A DNA stretch of 64,000 nucleotides, taken from the NCBI RefSeq assembly GCF_036898825.1, contig NZ_JARUND010000002.1, positions 1,798,001-1,862,000 of the forward strand, in the 5' to 3' direction. This document shows positions 8,636 through 16,131 of the stretch, piece by piece (the stretch's first letter is position 1; the number at the start of each line of letters is the position of its first letter). The notes beneath the pieces are model-generated. The model was not told where the DNA came from and did not search any database. It was given only the letters and a program-made list of their open reading frames with translations. Both the position numbers and the translations under genes were made by a program. The stretch comes from Streptomyces sp. B21-083 (lineage in GTDB: Bacteria > Actinomycetota > Actinomycetes > Streptomycetales > Streptomycetaceae).

Positions 8636-8693
8636 CCGGCCCGGAGCTGTTCGACCATCCCCGGCCCCGGATGGTCGAACAGCTCCGGGCCGG
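8636..8693. terminator. Perfect 25-bp inverted repeat downstream of the SIP gene
   Basis: Arms at 8636-8660 and 8669-8693 are perfectly complementary over 25 bp with an 8-nt loop. It lies 29 bp after the SIP stop and could terminate transcription. The right arm also begins a tandem repeat continuing to about 8725, unusual for a plain terminator. Confidence 0.6.
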
Positions 8694-8734
8694 ATGTCCG
8701 AAGAGCTCCGGGCCAGATGAGCGAACACCCGGCG
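8671..8734. repeat. Imperfect 23-bp tandem repeat
   Basis: Units begin at 8671 (ATGGTCGAACAGCTCCGGG), 8694 (ATGTCCGAAGAGCTCCGGG) and 8717 (ATGAGCGAACACCCGGCG), each about 23 bp. The core AGCTCCGGGCC is exact in the first two, and the first unit is also the right arm of the hairpin. Confidence 0.6.
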
Positions 8735-8958
8735 CAAGCTGTCGGCCACCCCCGAACTCCCCTCCCCCACTCCCCAGTTGGCGGCGTGGAAATCCACCAC
8801 GCCTCCCCGCCCCGCACCTCGAAGCCACCGGCGGGAAGGACCGCCGAGCCGGCGTCGGTCCGCCGAGCCGCCTCACGTCGTCCGGCTGCCGCCGGTACGT
8901 GAGGACTTGGGTCCCGCCCCGACACGGCCACGACATCCCTGCGAAACAGCGCCTCCCT

Positions 8959-8982
8959 AATTTCTGTCACCCGACAGGAATT
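8959..8982. promoter_or_regulatory. TetR-type operator before the APC permease (copy 1)
   Basis: AATTTCTGTC-ACCC-GACAGGAATT, one mismatch between arms, ending 23 bp before the permease GTG. The same site, with the preceding CCT also shared, occurs at 18936-18959 between tetR and the DUF1989/carboxylase operon. Identity of arms, spacer length and left flank supports a common repressor. Confidence 0.75.
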
Positions 8983-9005
8983 ACGCGCCGAAGGCAGGTC
9001 CCGCC

Positions 9006-10538
9006 GTGACCACGACCGCTTCCCCCGACGTACGCCCCGATCCGCCGGATCAGTCCGTCGACCGCTCCCTGGCCGAGTTCGGCTACCCCCAGGAACTGCA
9101 CCGCAGCCTCGGCCGGTACGCCTCGTTCGCCGCCGGGTTCTCCTTCATCTCCGTCCTGACGACGGTCTTCCAGTTCTTCGCCTTCGGATACGCGTTCGGC
9201 GGCCCCGTCTTCTTCTGGGCCTGGCCCGCCGTACTGATCGGCCAGTTGCTGGTCGCCGCGTGCTTCGCGGAACTGGCCGCGCGGTATCCGATCTCGGGTG
9301 CGATCTACCAGTGGTCGTCGCGGCTCTCGAACCTCACCTTCGGCTGGTTCGCCGGCTGGATCATGGTGATCGGGCAGATCGTGGTGGTCGCGGCGGCGGC
9401 GCTCGCGCTCCAGGTCGTCATGCCGGCCATCTGGTCAGGCTTCCAGCTGGTCGGCGACGACCCGGCCCCGACCTCGGCGAGCGGCGCGGCCAACGCGGCG
9501 ATTCTCGGCGTGCTCCTGCTGGCCCTCACCACCTTGGTGAACGTCCTGGACAACCGTGTGATGTCCCTGATCAACCGGGTCGGTGTGACCGCCGAGATCA
9601 TCGGCGCCTTCCTGATCATCGTGCTCCTGTTCACCCACTCCGAGCGCACCCCCGGCATCACCTTCCACACGGGTACGGCACTGCAGTCCGGCCTGACCGG
9701 GGCGCTGCTGGTGGGTTCGTTCACGGCGGCGTACGTGATGATCGGGTTCGACAGCGCGGGCGAGATGAGCGAGGAGACACACCATCCCCGGCGCACCGCA
9801 CCCCGTACGATCCTCACCGCGCTCGCCTCGGCCGGCCTGCTGGGCGGGCTGATCATCCTCGCCGGCCTGCTCGCCGCGCCGAGCCTCACCGACGGCCGGC
9901 TCGGCGTCGAGGGCCTGAGCTACGTCCTGACGAGCAGCCTCGGCGACGGGGTGGGCCGCGCCCTGCTGGTCGACGTGGTGGTGGCCATCGCGGTGGCGAC
10001 GCTCGCGATCCAGACGGCGGCCTGCCGGATGCTGTTCTCGATGGCCCGCGACGGCCAACTGCCGTTCTCGGCCCGCCTCGCGAAGGTCAACCCGCGCACG
10101 GGCATGCCGAACGCCCCCGCCCTGGTCGTCGGCGTTCTGGCGGCGACCCTGCTCCTCCTCAACTTCGCCTCCCCGGAGGCCTTCCTGGCCATCGGCACCA
10201 CCTGCATCGTGATGCTGTACCTGGCGTACGCGATGGTCACCGGCCCCCTCCTCGCCCAGCGCCTGAAGGGCACCTTCACCGCCGACGGCACCGACGAGAC
10301 CGGCAAGCCCCTCTTCTCCCTGGGCCGCTGGGGCATCCCGGTGAACGCCCTCGCCCTCCTCTACGGCCTCTTCATGACCGTCAACCTGGCCTGGCCCCGC
10401 GCGGCGGTGTACGACCCGGCGGGCGGACACTGGTACTTCCAGTGGTTCACCGTGCTGTTCCTTGTGGTCACCGTGGGGGGCGGCGGTTTGTACCGGCTTG
10501 TGCGTGCGCGGCGGGTGCGGTCTGCCGAGAGGACTTGA
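9006..10538 (+). CDS. APC-superfamily amino acid/amine permease
   Basis: A 510-aa transporter with about twelve membrane spans. The N-terminal segment reads ELHRSLGRYASFAAGFSFIS followed by an APC-type first helix; GFDSAGEMSEETHHPRRTAPR lies in the middle, where the amino acid-choline/GABA permease branch has its conserved Glu-rich loop. GTG 9006 is the first start in frame. The operator shared with the TetR/carboxylase operon implies that it imports the nitrogen compound that operon degrades (guanidine, urea or an amide). It is separated from that operon by about 8 kb of unrelated genes. Substrate assignment is inference; family is clear. Confidence 0.88.
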   Translation: MTTTASPDVRPDPPDQSVDRSLAEFGYPQELHRSLGRYASFAAGFSFISVLTTVFQFFAFGYAFGGPVFFWAWPAVLIGQLLVAACFAELAARYPISGAIYQWSSRLSNLTFGWFAGWIMVIGQIVVVAAAALALQVVMPAIWSGFQLVGDDPAPTSASGAANAAILGVLLLALTTLVNVLDNRVMSLINRVGVTAEIIGAFLIIVLLFTHSERTPGITFHTGTALQSGLTGALLVGSFTAAYVMIGFDSAGEMSEETHHPRRTAPRTILTALASAGLLGGLIILAGLLAAPSLTDGRLGVEGLSYVLTSSLGDGVGRALLVDVVVAIAVATLAIQTAACRMLFSMARDGQLPFSARLAKVNPRTGMPNAPALVVGVLAATLLLLNFASPEAFLAIGTTCIVMLYLAYAMVTGPLLAQRLKGTFTADGTDETGKPLFSLGRWGIPVNALALLYGLFMTVNLAWPRAAVYDPAGGHWYFQWFTVLFLVVTVGGGGLYRLVRARRVRSAERT

Positions 10539-10913
10539 TCCGCCGCACGACGGTCGCCGCCGCACAGACAGTGATTCGCCGCGGCCGAGTACCCGAGGGT
10601 GCGGCAGCCGGCCACGGCGACCTGGCTCGGGCCGACGTCCAGTTTCAGTCAGATAATATCTACGGGCGCATTCCAGGTGGCCGATGATGGCCCGTGCGGT
10701 GGCATGACCTCACAGTCGATCCGATATCGGGCCCGCCACATCGTCGAAACTGCAGACCCGCTCAAGACCGGCCACCCTGCCTCAATCCGGCACGGAATCC
10801 GATGCGACAGGGGCGGCCGGTGCTGCTGTGAGGGGAAAGGGCTTGGGAACCGTTGTCAGTGTGGCCAGAACCAGCCATTCCCCAAAGCGCTCGCGCGCCG
10901 CATCATAAGACGC
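10539..10913. other. Gene-free, less GC-rich stretch before the terpene cyclase
   Basis: 375 bp, visibly more AT-rich than the surroundings. It holds an AGATAATATCT palindrome at 10651-10661 and GGCCGATGATGGCC, but no frame with a ribosome site or protein signature. It presumably carries the terpene cyclase promoter. Confidence 0.5.
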
Positions 10914-12029
10914 ATGAATAGCGACACCTCCACGCGGATTTGGTCAGTGCCGAGTGTGTTGTGCCCCTTTCCGGTCACGTACAACGAGCCAGCGGCTCGC
11001 AGGGCGGACGAGGACATAGTCGCTTGGGCGCTGAGCCTTGATCTCTTCCCGGGGCAACGCGCCGAGCTGAACGGATACCGCTTCGGCACTTTCGCCGCGC
11101 TCACACACCCTGACGCGGTCGACCACGATCACCTGATGCTCGTGGCCCGCAACATGACCGCCCTGTTCGCCGCGGACGACCACTACTGCGACGAGGGCAT
11201 AGAAGGCGTCCGCCTCGCCATGAGTGCCTCACGGCTCGCGGGGGCGTTGACCGCGCTGGAGAACGGCGCCCGGCTGCCCGACTGCCCCTCGATCGAGGGC
11301 TTTGTCGGCAGTGACCCAGTGGCGCATGCCCTCCGCGAGACAGCGGAACACATCACACGCTTGGGCACGCCGACGCAAGTAGGCCGTCTGCGCCACGAGA
11401 CAACCGCTACGTTCTTGGCGATGGCGGCGGAAAACTCGTGGCGTATCGCCAGGCACGTTCCCGATCCCGCGGAATACTTGGCTCATCGCAAGTACAACGG
11501 GGCCATGGCATGCCTGGTACTGATCGATGTCGCCGGGGGCTACGAACTGCCCGCCCGCGACTGGGAAGAGCCTGGTGTCCGATCTCTGTCGCTCGCCGCC
11601 TCATTGATGATCATGCTGGTGAACGACTTGTATTCGGTCGCCAAGGAAAGTGCCGACATCGGCAGCCACAGCTTGCCCACAGTGCTCTCCGCACGCCACG
11701 GGTGGTCTCTCGAACGGAGCATGTGCGCGACGGGCGAACTGCACGACAACCTCATGCGTGCCTATCTGCGTCTGGAACCCGATGTCGCGCGCGACGCCTC
11801 GCCCGAACTCACCCGCTATCTCGCCGGACTGCGGCACTGGATGCGGGGGAATCTCGAATGGCACACCCTCACAGGACGACACAACAATCGCGCGGGACGC
11901 CCGACCCCCAAGACAGGACCTGACGGTCCCACCCACGACCGCGTCAAGGACGACAAGCACTACTCGTCCGCCGCAGGTGTCTGTCCCCACTGCGGAGACC
12001 GACACCACTCAGCCACAGCTGTTGCGTAG
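10914..12029 (+). CDS. Class I terpene cyclase
   Basis: A 371-aa bacterial terpene synthase. It has the Asp-rich metal motif DDHYCDE (residues 88-94) and the second metal motif NDLYSVAKE (237-245, ND-x2-S-x3-E), which bind Mg2+ and diphosphate. The C-terminal helix ends WMRGNLEWHTLTGRH, where most bacterial cyclases have an Arg-Tyr pair, here Arg-His. A tail of about 50 residues follows, with a CPHC pair and His residues (GVCPHCGDRHH). ATG 10914 opens the family core, although the frame is open from 10599. No prenyl synthase, methyltransferase or P450 is in its operon, so the product (mono- or sesquiterpene) cannot be told; the DDxYC(D/E) form recalls 2-methylisoborneol-type cyclases, a weak hint. 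Confidence 0.85.
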   Translation: MNSDTSTRIWSVPSVLCPFPVTYNEPAARRADEDIVAWALSLDLFPGQRAELNGYRFGTFAALTHPDAVDHDHLMLVARNMTALFAADDHYCDEGIEGVRLAMSASRLAGALTALENGARLPDCPSIEGFVGSDPVAHALRETAEHITRLGTPTQVGRLRHETTATFLAMAAENSWRIARHVPDPAEYLAHRKYNGAMACLVLIDVAGGYELPARDWEEPGVRSLSLAASLMIMLVNDLYSVAKESADIGSHSLPTVLSARHGWSLERSMCATGELHDNLMRAYLRLEPDVARDASPELTRYLAGLRHWMRGNLEWHTLTGRHNNRAGRPTPKTGPDGPTHDRVKDDKHYSSAAGVCPHCGDRHHSATAVA

Positions 12030-12134
12030 ATGCCCGGAGGAGACCAGCCAGCAGCTCTCTGACCTGCGGCGCGACACCGGCCGGGCGCCAGAGAGTGAGC
12101 CCGGCAGACCGCGCTTCTCATATGCTTGACCGTG

Positions 12135-13076
12135 ATGAGACGCCGCACCCCGCCCCCGCCCTCTCCCCTGCCGCAGCGCGACGGAGTGGATCCGGTGCGC
12201 GTTCGCCTGCCGGCCGGGGATACGTGGCCGACCGTACGAGATCATCTCGATGCTCGGCTCGCGGCAGGGGCCGGCGTCATCGACGAAATGCTCGACGCGG
12301 GCCTGATCGTGGACATCGCCGGGCGTCCGGTGCCGCGGGACATGGCGTATGTGCCGGGGATGTTCGTCTGGTTCCACCGGGAGCTGCCCGATGAGGAACA
12401 GGTGCCCTTCCCGGTCGACGTCCTGTACCGGGACGATCACGTGGTGGTGGCCGACAAGCCTCATTTTCTGGCCACCATCCCGCGCGGCAGCCATGTCGCC
12501 GAGACGGCCCTGGCCCGGCTGCGAAGGCAGCTGGGCATCCCGACTCTCGGCGCGGCACACCGACTGGACCGGCTGACGGCCGGGGTGGTGCTGTTCACCG
12601 TGCGACCCGAGGAACGCGGCGCGTATCAGTCGCTGTTCCGGGACAAGCGGGTGACGAAGGAGTACGAGTCCGTGGCGCCGTACGATCCCGCGCTGGCCCT
12701 GCCCCGCACCGTACACAGCCGGATCGTCAAGGAGCGCGGGGTCATGGCGGCCCGCGAGGTCGAGGGCGAGCCCAATGCCGTCAGCCGGATCGAGTTGCTG
12801 GAGCACGGGTACGGGCGTGCCCGGTACCGGCTGATGCCACGTACCGGGCAGACGCACCAACTAAGGGTGCACATGAGCGCGTTGGGGGTGCCGATCCTCG
12901 GCGATCCCCTCTATCCGGAAGTCACCGGCCCTGTGGCGGCAGGTGACTTCCGCCGTCCGCTCCAACTACTGGCGCGGGTCCTTGAGTTCACCGATCCGGT
13001 CACGGGCCGCGAGCACCGGTTCGTCAGCCCACGGGTGCTGCGGGCCTGGTCGTCGTACCACGAGTGGGCCGGATAG
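12135..13076 (+). CDS. RluA-family RNA pseudouridine synthase
   Basis: About 313 aa. The catalytic aspartate lies in GAAHRLDRLTAGVVL, the RluA motif (HRLDxxTSG type), followed by KRVTKEYES and the C-terminal RTGQTHQLRVHMSALGVPILGDPLY signature. It isomerises uridine to pseudouridine in rRNA or tRNA; the target base is unknown. ATG 12135 was preferred to the adjacent GTG and TTG; no clear ribosome site precedes any of them. It converges on the P450 gene, with 18 bp between stops. Confidence 0.88.
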   Translation: MRRRTPPPPSPLPQRDGVDPVRVRLPAGDTWPTVRDHLDARLAAGAGVIDEMLDAGLIVDIAGRPVPRDMAYVPGMFVWFHRELPDEEQVPFPVDVLYRDDHVVVADKPHFLATIPRGSHVAETALARLRRQLGIPTLGAAHRLDRLTAGVVLFTVRPEERGAYQSLFRDKRVTKEYESVAPYDPALALPRTVHSRIVKERGVMAAREVEGEPNAVSRIELLEHGYGRARYRLMPRTGQTHQLRVHMSALGVPILGDPLYPEVTGPVAAGDFRRPLQLLARVLEFTDPVTGREHRFVSPRVLRAWSSYHEWAG

Positions 13077-13094
13077 CCCCGGTGCCCGGTCGGC

Positions 13095-14579
13095 TCAGTC
13101 GCCGCGCCACCAACGCAGCAGACGCCGGAACACGCCCGGTCGGCGCGCCGGTTCGGGTGCCGACGTCGACTCGGGCTCGCCGGCCGGGACCCCAGGCCCC
13201 GACGCCGTGTGCTGCGGCTGCTCCGTGCCGACCTGCCAGTTGTCCGGGCGCTGTGACGGCACCGGCCTGACGCCGGGGTTCTCCATGACCTCCTGCGGGG
13301 ACCTCGGCGCGAACTTCACCGGCAGTTCCACCAGGTGGCGATTCGCGACGGACGACCGCCAGCGCAACTCATCCTCATCACAGGCGAGTTGGATGTCGGG
13401 AACGCGGGTCAGCAGCGCGTCGACGCCGACGTCGGCGATGGCGCGGCCGATGTCCTGGCCCGGGCACTCGTGCGGGCCGCCGCTGAACGCGAGGTGGGAG
13501 CGGTTGCCCTGCATGTTGGCTTCGAGATCGGGGCGGACCCGCGGGTCGACGTTGCCCGGTGCGATGCCCAGGAGCAGTCCGTCACCCTTGCGGATGCGCT
13601 GGCCGCCCAGCTCGGTCTCCTGCTTGGCGATGTAGGCGAAGACCGTGCTGAACGGCGGCTCGTCCCACAGGGACTGTTCGACCGCTTCGGGCACCGTCAT
13701 CTGGCCGCCGTTGAGCCGGGCACGGAACCCGGGGTTGGTGAGCACTTGCCGCAGTACATTGGCGAGCAGGTTGGCGGTGCTCTCGTACGCGACGATCAGG
13801 ACGACGCGCAGGTGCTGGCCGATCTCCTCGTCGTCGAGGCCCGCCGGGTGGTTGATGAGGTGGCTGGTGAAGTCGTCCTCGGGCTCGGCCCGGCGGCGGG
13901 CGGTGAGCCGCATCAGGGCGTCCATGACGTACTGGTTGCTTGCGATCGCGGTCTCGGTGCCCTTGAGCATGTCGCGGGCGGCCTGCACGATCCGGTCGCC
14001 GTACTCCTCGGGCATGCCGAGGATCTCGCACATCACTGCCATCGGCAGATGCTCGGCGAACTGGCTGACCAGGTCGGCGCTGCCCTCCGTACAGAACTTG
14101 TTGACGAGGTGCTGGGTCGCGCGGTTGATGTAGCGGCGGATGCCTCGGTTGTCGATGGTCGACATGGCGCCGGTGACCGCGCCGCGCAGCCGCAGGTGCT
14201 CGTCGCCCTCGGTGTGGCTGCAGATGGGCTGCCGTGCGAAGTGCGGCATGAGCGGGTGGTCGGGCTTGACCGTCCCGTCCCGCATGGGCGTCCACAGACG
14301 GCTGTCCTTGCAGTACTGCGACGGGCTGCGCACCATGTGCATGTTCTCGCCATGCCCCAGCACCACCCAGATCGGCACGTCGTCATGGAGCAGCGCGGGG
14401 GCCACCGCGCCGTGTTCGGCGCGGAGTTTCTCGTACACGGCTCCCAGGTCCTCGGCCTCGGGGCCGTACAGCCGGCGCAGGCCGCCGGGGCCGGTGCCCA
14501 TGCCGTGGGCGGGGCAGCCGGGGGGTGGGCTGAGGTCGGTGTCGGCCGTGCCGGTCAGGGAGTGGGGGTCAGGCGTCAC
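13095..14579 (-). CDS. cvnE: Conservon-associated cytochrome P450 lacking ExxR (CYP156/157-like)
   Basis: A 494-aa P450. The heme-ligand loop is intact (FSGGPHECPG, Cys372). The I-helix oxygen motif reads AYEST near 265-269 in place of the usual AGxxT. The K-helix, normally ExxR, reads EQSLW at 301-305, so both conserved residues are replaced. The same EQSLW was reported for CYP157C1 of S. coelicolor (recalled), so this is a family trait rather than decay. A Pro/Glu/Ser-rich C-terminal tail of about 55 residues follows the P450 fold. GTG 14579 is the start. It is last in the conservon, 73 bp after the GTPase. In S. coelicolor the matching set (rarA-rarE) affects aerial development. Confidence 0.87.
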   Translation of the reverse strand: MTPDPHSLTGTADTDLSPPPGCPAHGMGTGPGGLRRLYGPEAEDLGAVYEKLRAEHGAVAPALLHDDVPIWVVLGHGENMHMVRSPSQYCKDSRLWTPMRDGTVKPDHPLMPHFARQPICSHTEGDEHLRLRGAVTGAMSTIDNRGIRRYINRATQHLVNKFCTEGSADLVSQFAEHLPMAVMCEILGMPEEYGDRIVQAARDMLKGTETAIASNQYVMDALMRLTARRRAEPEDDFTSHLINHPAGLDDEEIGQHLRVVLIVAYESTANLLANVLRQVLTNPGFRARLNGGQMTVPEAVEQSLWDEPPFSTVFAYIAKQETELGGQRIRKGDGLLLGIAPGNVDPRVRPDLEANMQGNRSHLAFSGGPHECPGQDIGRAIADVGVDALLTRVPDIQLACDEDELRWRSSVANRHLVELPVKFAPRSPQEVMENPGVRPVPSQRPDNWQVGTEQPQHTASGPGVPAGEPESTSAPEPARRPGVFRRLLRWWRGD

Positions 14580-14652
14580 TGTGATCGCTCCGAAATGAAG
14601 TGGATCCGGTGTCAGAAGAGTTGATGGTGTGCTGGGTTGCCGGTGGCCGCGC

Positions 14653-15273
14653 TCAGACGGACGCCTTCGTCATCTCCAGCGAGTGCAGAAAGCGCATCAG
14701 CGTCATGAGCGTGTCCCGGCTGGAGGCCCGCCTGCGTGCGTCGCACTCCACGATGGGGATCTCCGGGGCCAGGTCGAGGGCCGAGCGCAGGTCCTCGACC
14801 GGGTAACGGGGCGCGTCCGGGAAGGAGTTGACGGCGATGACGAAGGGCACGCCCCGTTCCTCCAGTCGCCCTATGACGTCGAAGCTCACTTCCAGGCGCC
14901 GGGTGTCGATCAGGACGACCGCGCCGAGGGCGCCTTCGAACAGGCCGTTCCACAGGAACCAGAAGCGTTCCTGGCCCGGGGTGCCGAACAGGTAAAGGAC
15001 CAGTTGGTCGGTGATGCTGATGCGGCCGAAGTCCATGGCCACGGTGGTGGCCGTCTTGGAATCGGAGCCGTAGTTGTCGTCGACGCCGATGCCGGCCTGC
15101 GTCATGGTCTCTTCGGTGGTCAGCGGCCTGATCTCGCTCACCGAGCCGACCATGGTCGTCTTGCCGACGCCGAATCCGCCCACGATCACGATCTTCACCG
15201 CGGCCTGGGTGCTCGACGGCAGGCGGTCCTCGGTCCGTGGGCCCGGGATGGTGTCAGAGCTTTTGAAGTCCAT
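14653..15273 (-). CDS. cvnD: Conservon GTPase CvnD
   Basis: A 206-aa Ras-like GTPase of the actinobacterial conservon type. P-loop GGFGVGKTT (32-40), a switch region around ETMTQAGIGVDD and FGTPGQERFWFLW as the G3 motif. The G4 position reads VNSFPDA in place of NKxD, as in relatives. Conservons resemble eukaryotic G-protein relays: CvnB and CvnC are thought to meet CvnD at the membrane-bound CvnA. Its ATG (15273) lies inside the end of cvnC, overlapping by 20 bp, implying coupled translation. Confidence 0.9.
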   Translation of the reverse strand: MDFKSSDTIPGPRTEDRLPSSTQAAVKIVIVGGFGVGKTTMVGSVSEIRPLTTEETMTQAGIGVDDNYGSDSKTATTVAMDFGRISITDQLVLYLFGTPGQERFWFLWNGLFEGALGAVVLIDTRRLEVSFDVIGRLEERGVPFVIAVNSFPDAPRYPVEDLRSALDLAPEIPIVECDARRRASSRDTLMTLMRFLHSLEMTKASV

Positions 15274-15727
15274 GCATCACCGCTTCGAGGAGGGAACGGT
15301 CGGCGAGCGACTCGCGGATGAGCGGGTAGCGCGCCTGGACCAGTTCGGCCGTCAGCAGCTCGGTGAGCAGGACGGTCACCACGCTGAACGGCAGGTTGAG
15401 GTATGCCGAGAGCTCGGCCACGGACAGAGGGTCCTTGCAGAGGCGGAGCAGCGCCGACTGCTCCGGCGGAGCGGCGGGCGGGGGCTCGGCGCACGCCACG
15501 ATTAACGTGACGAGGTCGAGGGAGGCTCGCTCGCCGCCCTGGGCCGCGCCGGTGAGCACATAGAGCCGTTCGGGGTTCTTGCGCTCCCCTTCCTTGGGCT
15601 CCCCTTCCTTGCCCGCCGCGCCCTCTTGGCCTGCTGCGCCCTCCGCGGCGACCGTGCTCTGCTGAAGCAGCTCGGGCGGAGGTTCCTGCTTGACGGGGTA
15701 GCGCCGTCGGCGCTGCGGAGGAGTCAT
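15254..15727 (-). CDS. cvnC: Conservon DUF742 protein CvnC
   Basis: 157 aa. A Gln/Glu/Gly-rich N-terminal third leads into the DUF742 domain (ERLYVLTGAAQGGERASLDL about 55-75, then a winged-helix-like ALLRLCKDPLSVAELSAYLN). This family is the usual third member of conservons and probably bridges the roadblock protein and GTPase. ATG 15727 overlaps the cvnB stop as ATGA, so reinitiation is expected. The longer upstream frame is a shadow of cvnB. Confidence 0.88.
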   Translation of the reverse strand: MTPPQRRRRYPVKQEPPPELLQQSTVAAEGAAGQEGAAGKEGEPKEGERKNPERLYVLTGAAQGGERASLDLVTLIVACAEPPPAAPPEQSALLRLCKDPLSVAELSAYLNLPFSVVTVLLTELLTAELVQARYPLIRESLADRSLLEAVMHGLQKL

Positions 15728-16131
15728 ACGGTCTGCCCGTTCCGCCGGGGCGGACTGGTGAGGTGGGCGCCGATGCGGACGACGAGGTCGCGCATGTGGT
15801 TGCTCATGTTGCCGGGTTCGGCGACCACGTTGGCGAGGACCGCGAGATAGGCGTTGGGGCCGGCGGCCATCAGGTAGAAGTAGCCGCCGGTGACCTCGAT
15901 GATGACCATGCGCATCGTGCCGTCGCTGTCCGGGATCTCGTGCGCGACGGCGCCGGCGAGGCTCTGCAGCCCCGCACAGGCGGCGGCGACACGGTCGGCG
16001 GCGTCGGGGTCGCCGCCGTAGCGCGCGATGCGCAGGCCGTCGGCGGAGAGCACCACGATCTGCTGGATGCCGGGTACGCCGTCGGCGAGCTCCTTGAGCA
16101 TCCAGTCGAAGTTGGCTCGCTGCGAGATCAC
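15724..16131 (-). CDS. cvnB: Conservon roadblock/LC7 protein CvnB
   Basis: A 135-aa roadblock/LC7 domain covering the whole protein (FDWMLKELADGVPGIQQIVVL at the start; GYFYLMAAGPNAYLAVLA later). In MglB-like systems such proteins act as GTPase-activating or scaffolding partners, and CvnD downstream is the obvious client. GTG 16131 overlaps the stop of cvnA (GTGA). Confidence 0.9.
   Translation of the reverse strand: MISQRANFDWMLKELADGVPGIQQIVVLSADGLRIARYGGDPDAADRVAAACAGLQSLAGAVAHEIPDSDGTMRMVIIEVTGGYFYLMAAGPNAYLAVLANVVAEPGNMSNHMRDLVVRIGAHLTSPPRRNGQTV

Larger units (their letters stand above)
8607..9005. other. Gene-free stretch between SIP gene and permease
   Basis: 399 bp. It contains a very strong hairpin with repeated units (8636-8714), a small hairpin with 7-bp arms GGCGTGG/CCACGCC at 8783-8803, and the TetR-type operator at 8959-8982. 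The open frames across it are by-products of the repeats and carry no protein features. Confidence 0.6.

Noticed and set aside
10853..10875. TTGTCAGTG upstream of the terpene cyclase
   Set aside because: The next base is T and there is no -10 match at 7 bp; probably chance.
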